DNA of 14,585 nucleotides from positions 17,354 through 31,938 of the forward strand of contig DBBC01000076.1 of assembly GCA_002292025.1 (NCBI GenBank), in the 5' to 3' direction. A program made the position numbers and the translations under genes. A model generated the notes under the pieces. The model worked only from the letters and a program-made list of their open reading frames with translations. It did not search any database and had not been told where the DNA came from. The DNA is from Firmicutes bacterium UBA994. Its GTDB lineage: Bacteria > Bacillota > UBA994. Each line of letters starts with the position of its first letter. Position 1 is the first letter of the stretch. This document shows, in pieces, positions 13,826-14,585 of the stretch.

Positions 13826-13910
13826 ATCCACGAAGGACACGAAGCGCCACCAAGGAACACTAAGGTCATCTTTTCTTGCGTCTTCGTGCTCCTTAGTGTT
13901 CTTCGTGGAT
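13826..13910 (+). repeat. Phased inverted repeat of CACNAAG/CTTNGTG units
   Basis: The left arm holds CACGAAG (13829), CACGAAG (13838), CACCAAG (13848) and CACTAAG (13858), spaced 9, 10 and 10 bp. The right arm holds CTTCGTG (13882), CTTAGTG (13892) and CTTCGTG (13901), spaced 10 and 9. The ends ATCCACGAAG (13826-13835) and CTTCGTGGAT (13901-13910) are a perfect 10-bp inverted pair, and units two and three face their partners in the same phase. An alternative fold pairs GAACACTAAGG (13855-13865) with CCTTAGTGTTC (13891-13901). Similar CACGAAGGA-type repeats recur in unrelated genomes and give spurious His-Glu-Gly-His-Glu proteins when translated, as this one does. No transposase is nearby. 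Confidence 0.8.
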
Positions 13911-13974
13911 CATGCCGCTCTCTGAACGGGCTGAGTAGTTACAGCCGGACAATGAAGATAAGGAGTTGGGGACA

Positions 13975-14585
13975 TTGCTCATACCCAAGCTAGAGGATGT
14001 GCTGAGAGCGCGTCGGGTGATCGGTGAAGTCGTCATTGAGACGCCGCTGGTCTTTGCGGAGCGACTTAGCGAAACCTTTGGGGCCAGAGTTTACCTGAAG
14101 CTGGAGAACTTTCAGCGTACCGGTGCCTTCAAGTTTAGGGGCGCTTACAACTGCGTAAGCCAGCTCGATGGCGAAGCACGAAGAGCCGGCCTCGTCACCG
14201 CTTCCAGTGGCAACCACGCACTGGGACTGTCCCTTTCCGCACACATTTACCAGGTCAACGCGGTGGTGGTGATGCCCACAACCGCCCCCCCTGCCAAACA
14301 AGCCCGGGCAAAGTTCTACGGAGCCGAGGTGATACTGTACGGCAGTATCTACGATGAAGCTTGTGACCACGCCATGCGTTTTGCCGCCCAGCGTGGCATG
14401 ACCTACGTCCCCAGCTTCGACCATGCCCACATCATTGCCGGTCAGGGCACGATGGGGTTGGAAATCCTAGAGCAAAACCCATCAGTCGATCTTATATTGG
14501 CGCCGGTGGGGGGCGGGGGCCTGCTGGCCGGTCTGATTACAGCCGGCACCGGGGCGGAGGTAGTGGGCGTGCAGGCTGAAGGTGC
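13975..14585 (+). CDS. ilvA: Threonine/serine dehydratase, PLP-dependent (3'-truncated by window)
   Basis: The first 203 residues of a fold-type II PLP enzyme are present. The PLP lysine is K53 in RTGAFKFRGAYN; the cofactor-phosphate and substrate loop is ASSGNHALGL (76-85); and the glycine-rich loop PVGGGGLLAG (177-186) is complete. The family deaminates threonine to 2-oxobutanoate, the entry to isoleucine synthesis, or serine to pyruvate. Whether it is biosynthetic IlvA or catabolic TdcB depends on the missing C-terminal regulatory domain; serine racemase or hydroxyaspartate dehydratase are alternatives. The TTG at 13975 has AAGGAG 9 nt upstream. No T-box leader is seen upstream. It is separated from the tRNA genes by the inverted repeat. 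Confidence 0.9.
   Translation, partial: MLIPKLEDVLRARRVIGEVVIETPLVFAERLSETFGARVYLKLENFQRTGAFKFRGAYNCVSQLDGEARRAGLVTASSGNHALGLSLSAHIYQVNAVVVMPTTAPPAKQARAKFYGAEVILYGSIYDEACDHAMRFAAQRGMTYVPSFDHAHIIAGQGTMGLEILEQNPSVDLILAPVGGGGLLAGLITAGTGAEVVGVQAEG

Noticed and set aside
13725..13974. T-box or other riboswitch ahead of the dehydratase gene
   Set aside because: No T-box sequence (TGGNACCGCG-like) or specifier stem is visible; the space is filled by the inverted repeat.
13793..13993. A 66-codon frame with His-Glu-Gly-His-Glu near its start
   Set aside because: It is the translation of the inverted repeat at 13826-13910; such spurious proteins are common wherever this repeat type occurs. It has no ribosome site and runs into the dehydratase start.
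13990..14430. Minus-strand frame of 146 codons opposite the dehydratase gene
   Set aside because: The plus strand carries the full PLP-enzyme motifs here; the antisense frame has none.

Overview
The window is a dense chromosomal segment of a Bacillota (Firmicutes) bacterium, probably a Clostridia-like anaerobe. The evidence is the gene order (gyrA upstream; MscS, DUF951, rpsF, ssb, rpsR, rplI, dnaB downstream), strong Shine-Dalgarno sites, frequent GTG and TTG starts, CCA encoded in all three tRNA genes, and moderate GC. Every gene lies on the + strand. gyrA and the rpsF-dnaB block usually sit near oriC in this phylum, so the segment is probably an origin-proximal, co-directional region (inference). 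I cannot name the genus.

Layout: (1) 1-2184, the 3' end of gyrA followed by lysA. (2) 2292-4730, a probable sigma-A promoter and a Lon-type protease with an AAA-like region and an arginine in place of the P-loop lysine. (3) 4732-6749, an envelope/cytoskeleton group: DUF4446 membrane protein, membrane-anchored LytM/M23 peptidase, bactofilin. (4) 6801-10315, a lipid kinase, an anchored beta-propeller-like protein, a DUF3343 protein, an MscS-type channel and a DUF951 protein, mostly overlapping or closely spaced. (5) 10340-13301, a sigma-A promoter, a leader hairpin and rpsF-ssb-rpsR-rplI-dnaB. (6) 13304-13724, two tRNA units: Glu(UUC)-Asp(GUC) and Thr(CGU), each with a promoter and a terminator. 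(7) 13826-13910, a phased inverted repeat, then a threonine/serine dehydratase gene cut by the window end.

Functionally the window joins DNA topology and replication (GyrA, SSB, DnaB), ribosomal proteins (S6, S18, L9), peptidoglycan and cell-shape functions (LysA supplies lysine from meso-DAP; M23 peptidase and bactofilin), membrane homeostasis (lipid kinase, MscS channel) and amino acid metabolism (LysA, dehydratase). Intergenic gaps are short and none exceeds 300 bases.

I see no defence system, CRISPR array, phage or transposase. The most interesting non-coding signal is a repeat family built from CACNAAG/CTTNGTG heptamers at 9-10 bp spacing: a full inverted copy before the dehydratase gene, and a probable single arm that overlaps the lysA stop codon. 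Other points are a bactofilin gene with no usable ATG/GTG/TTG start beside its ribosome binding site, a possible two-state leader before the M23 gene, and the altered Walker A motif of the Lon-like protease.
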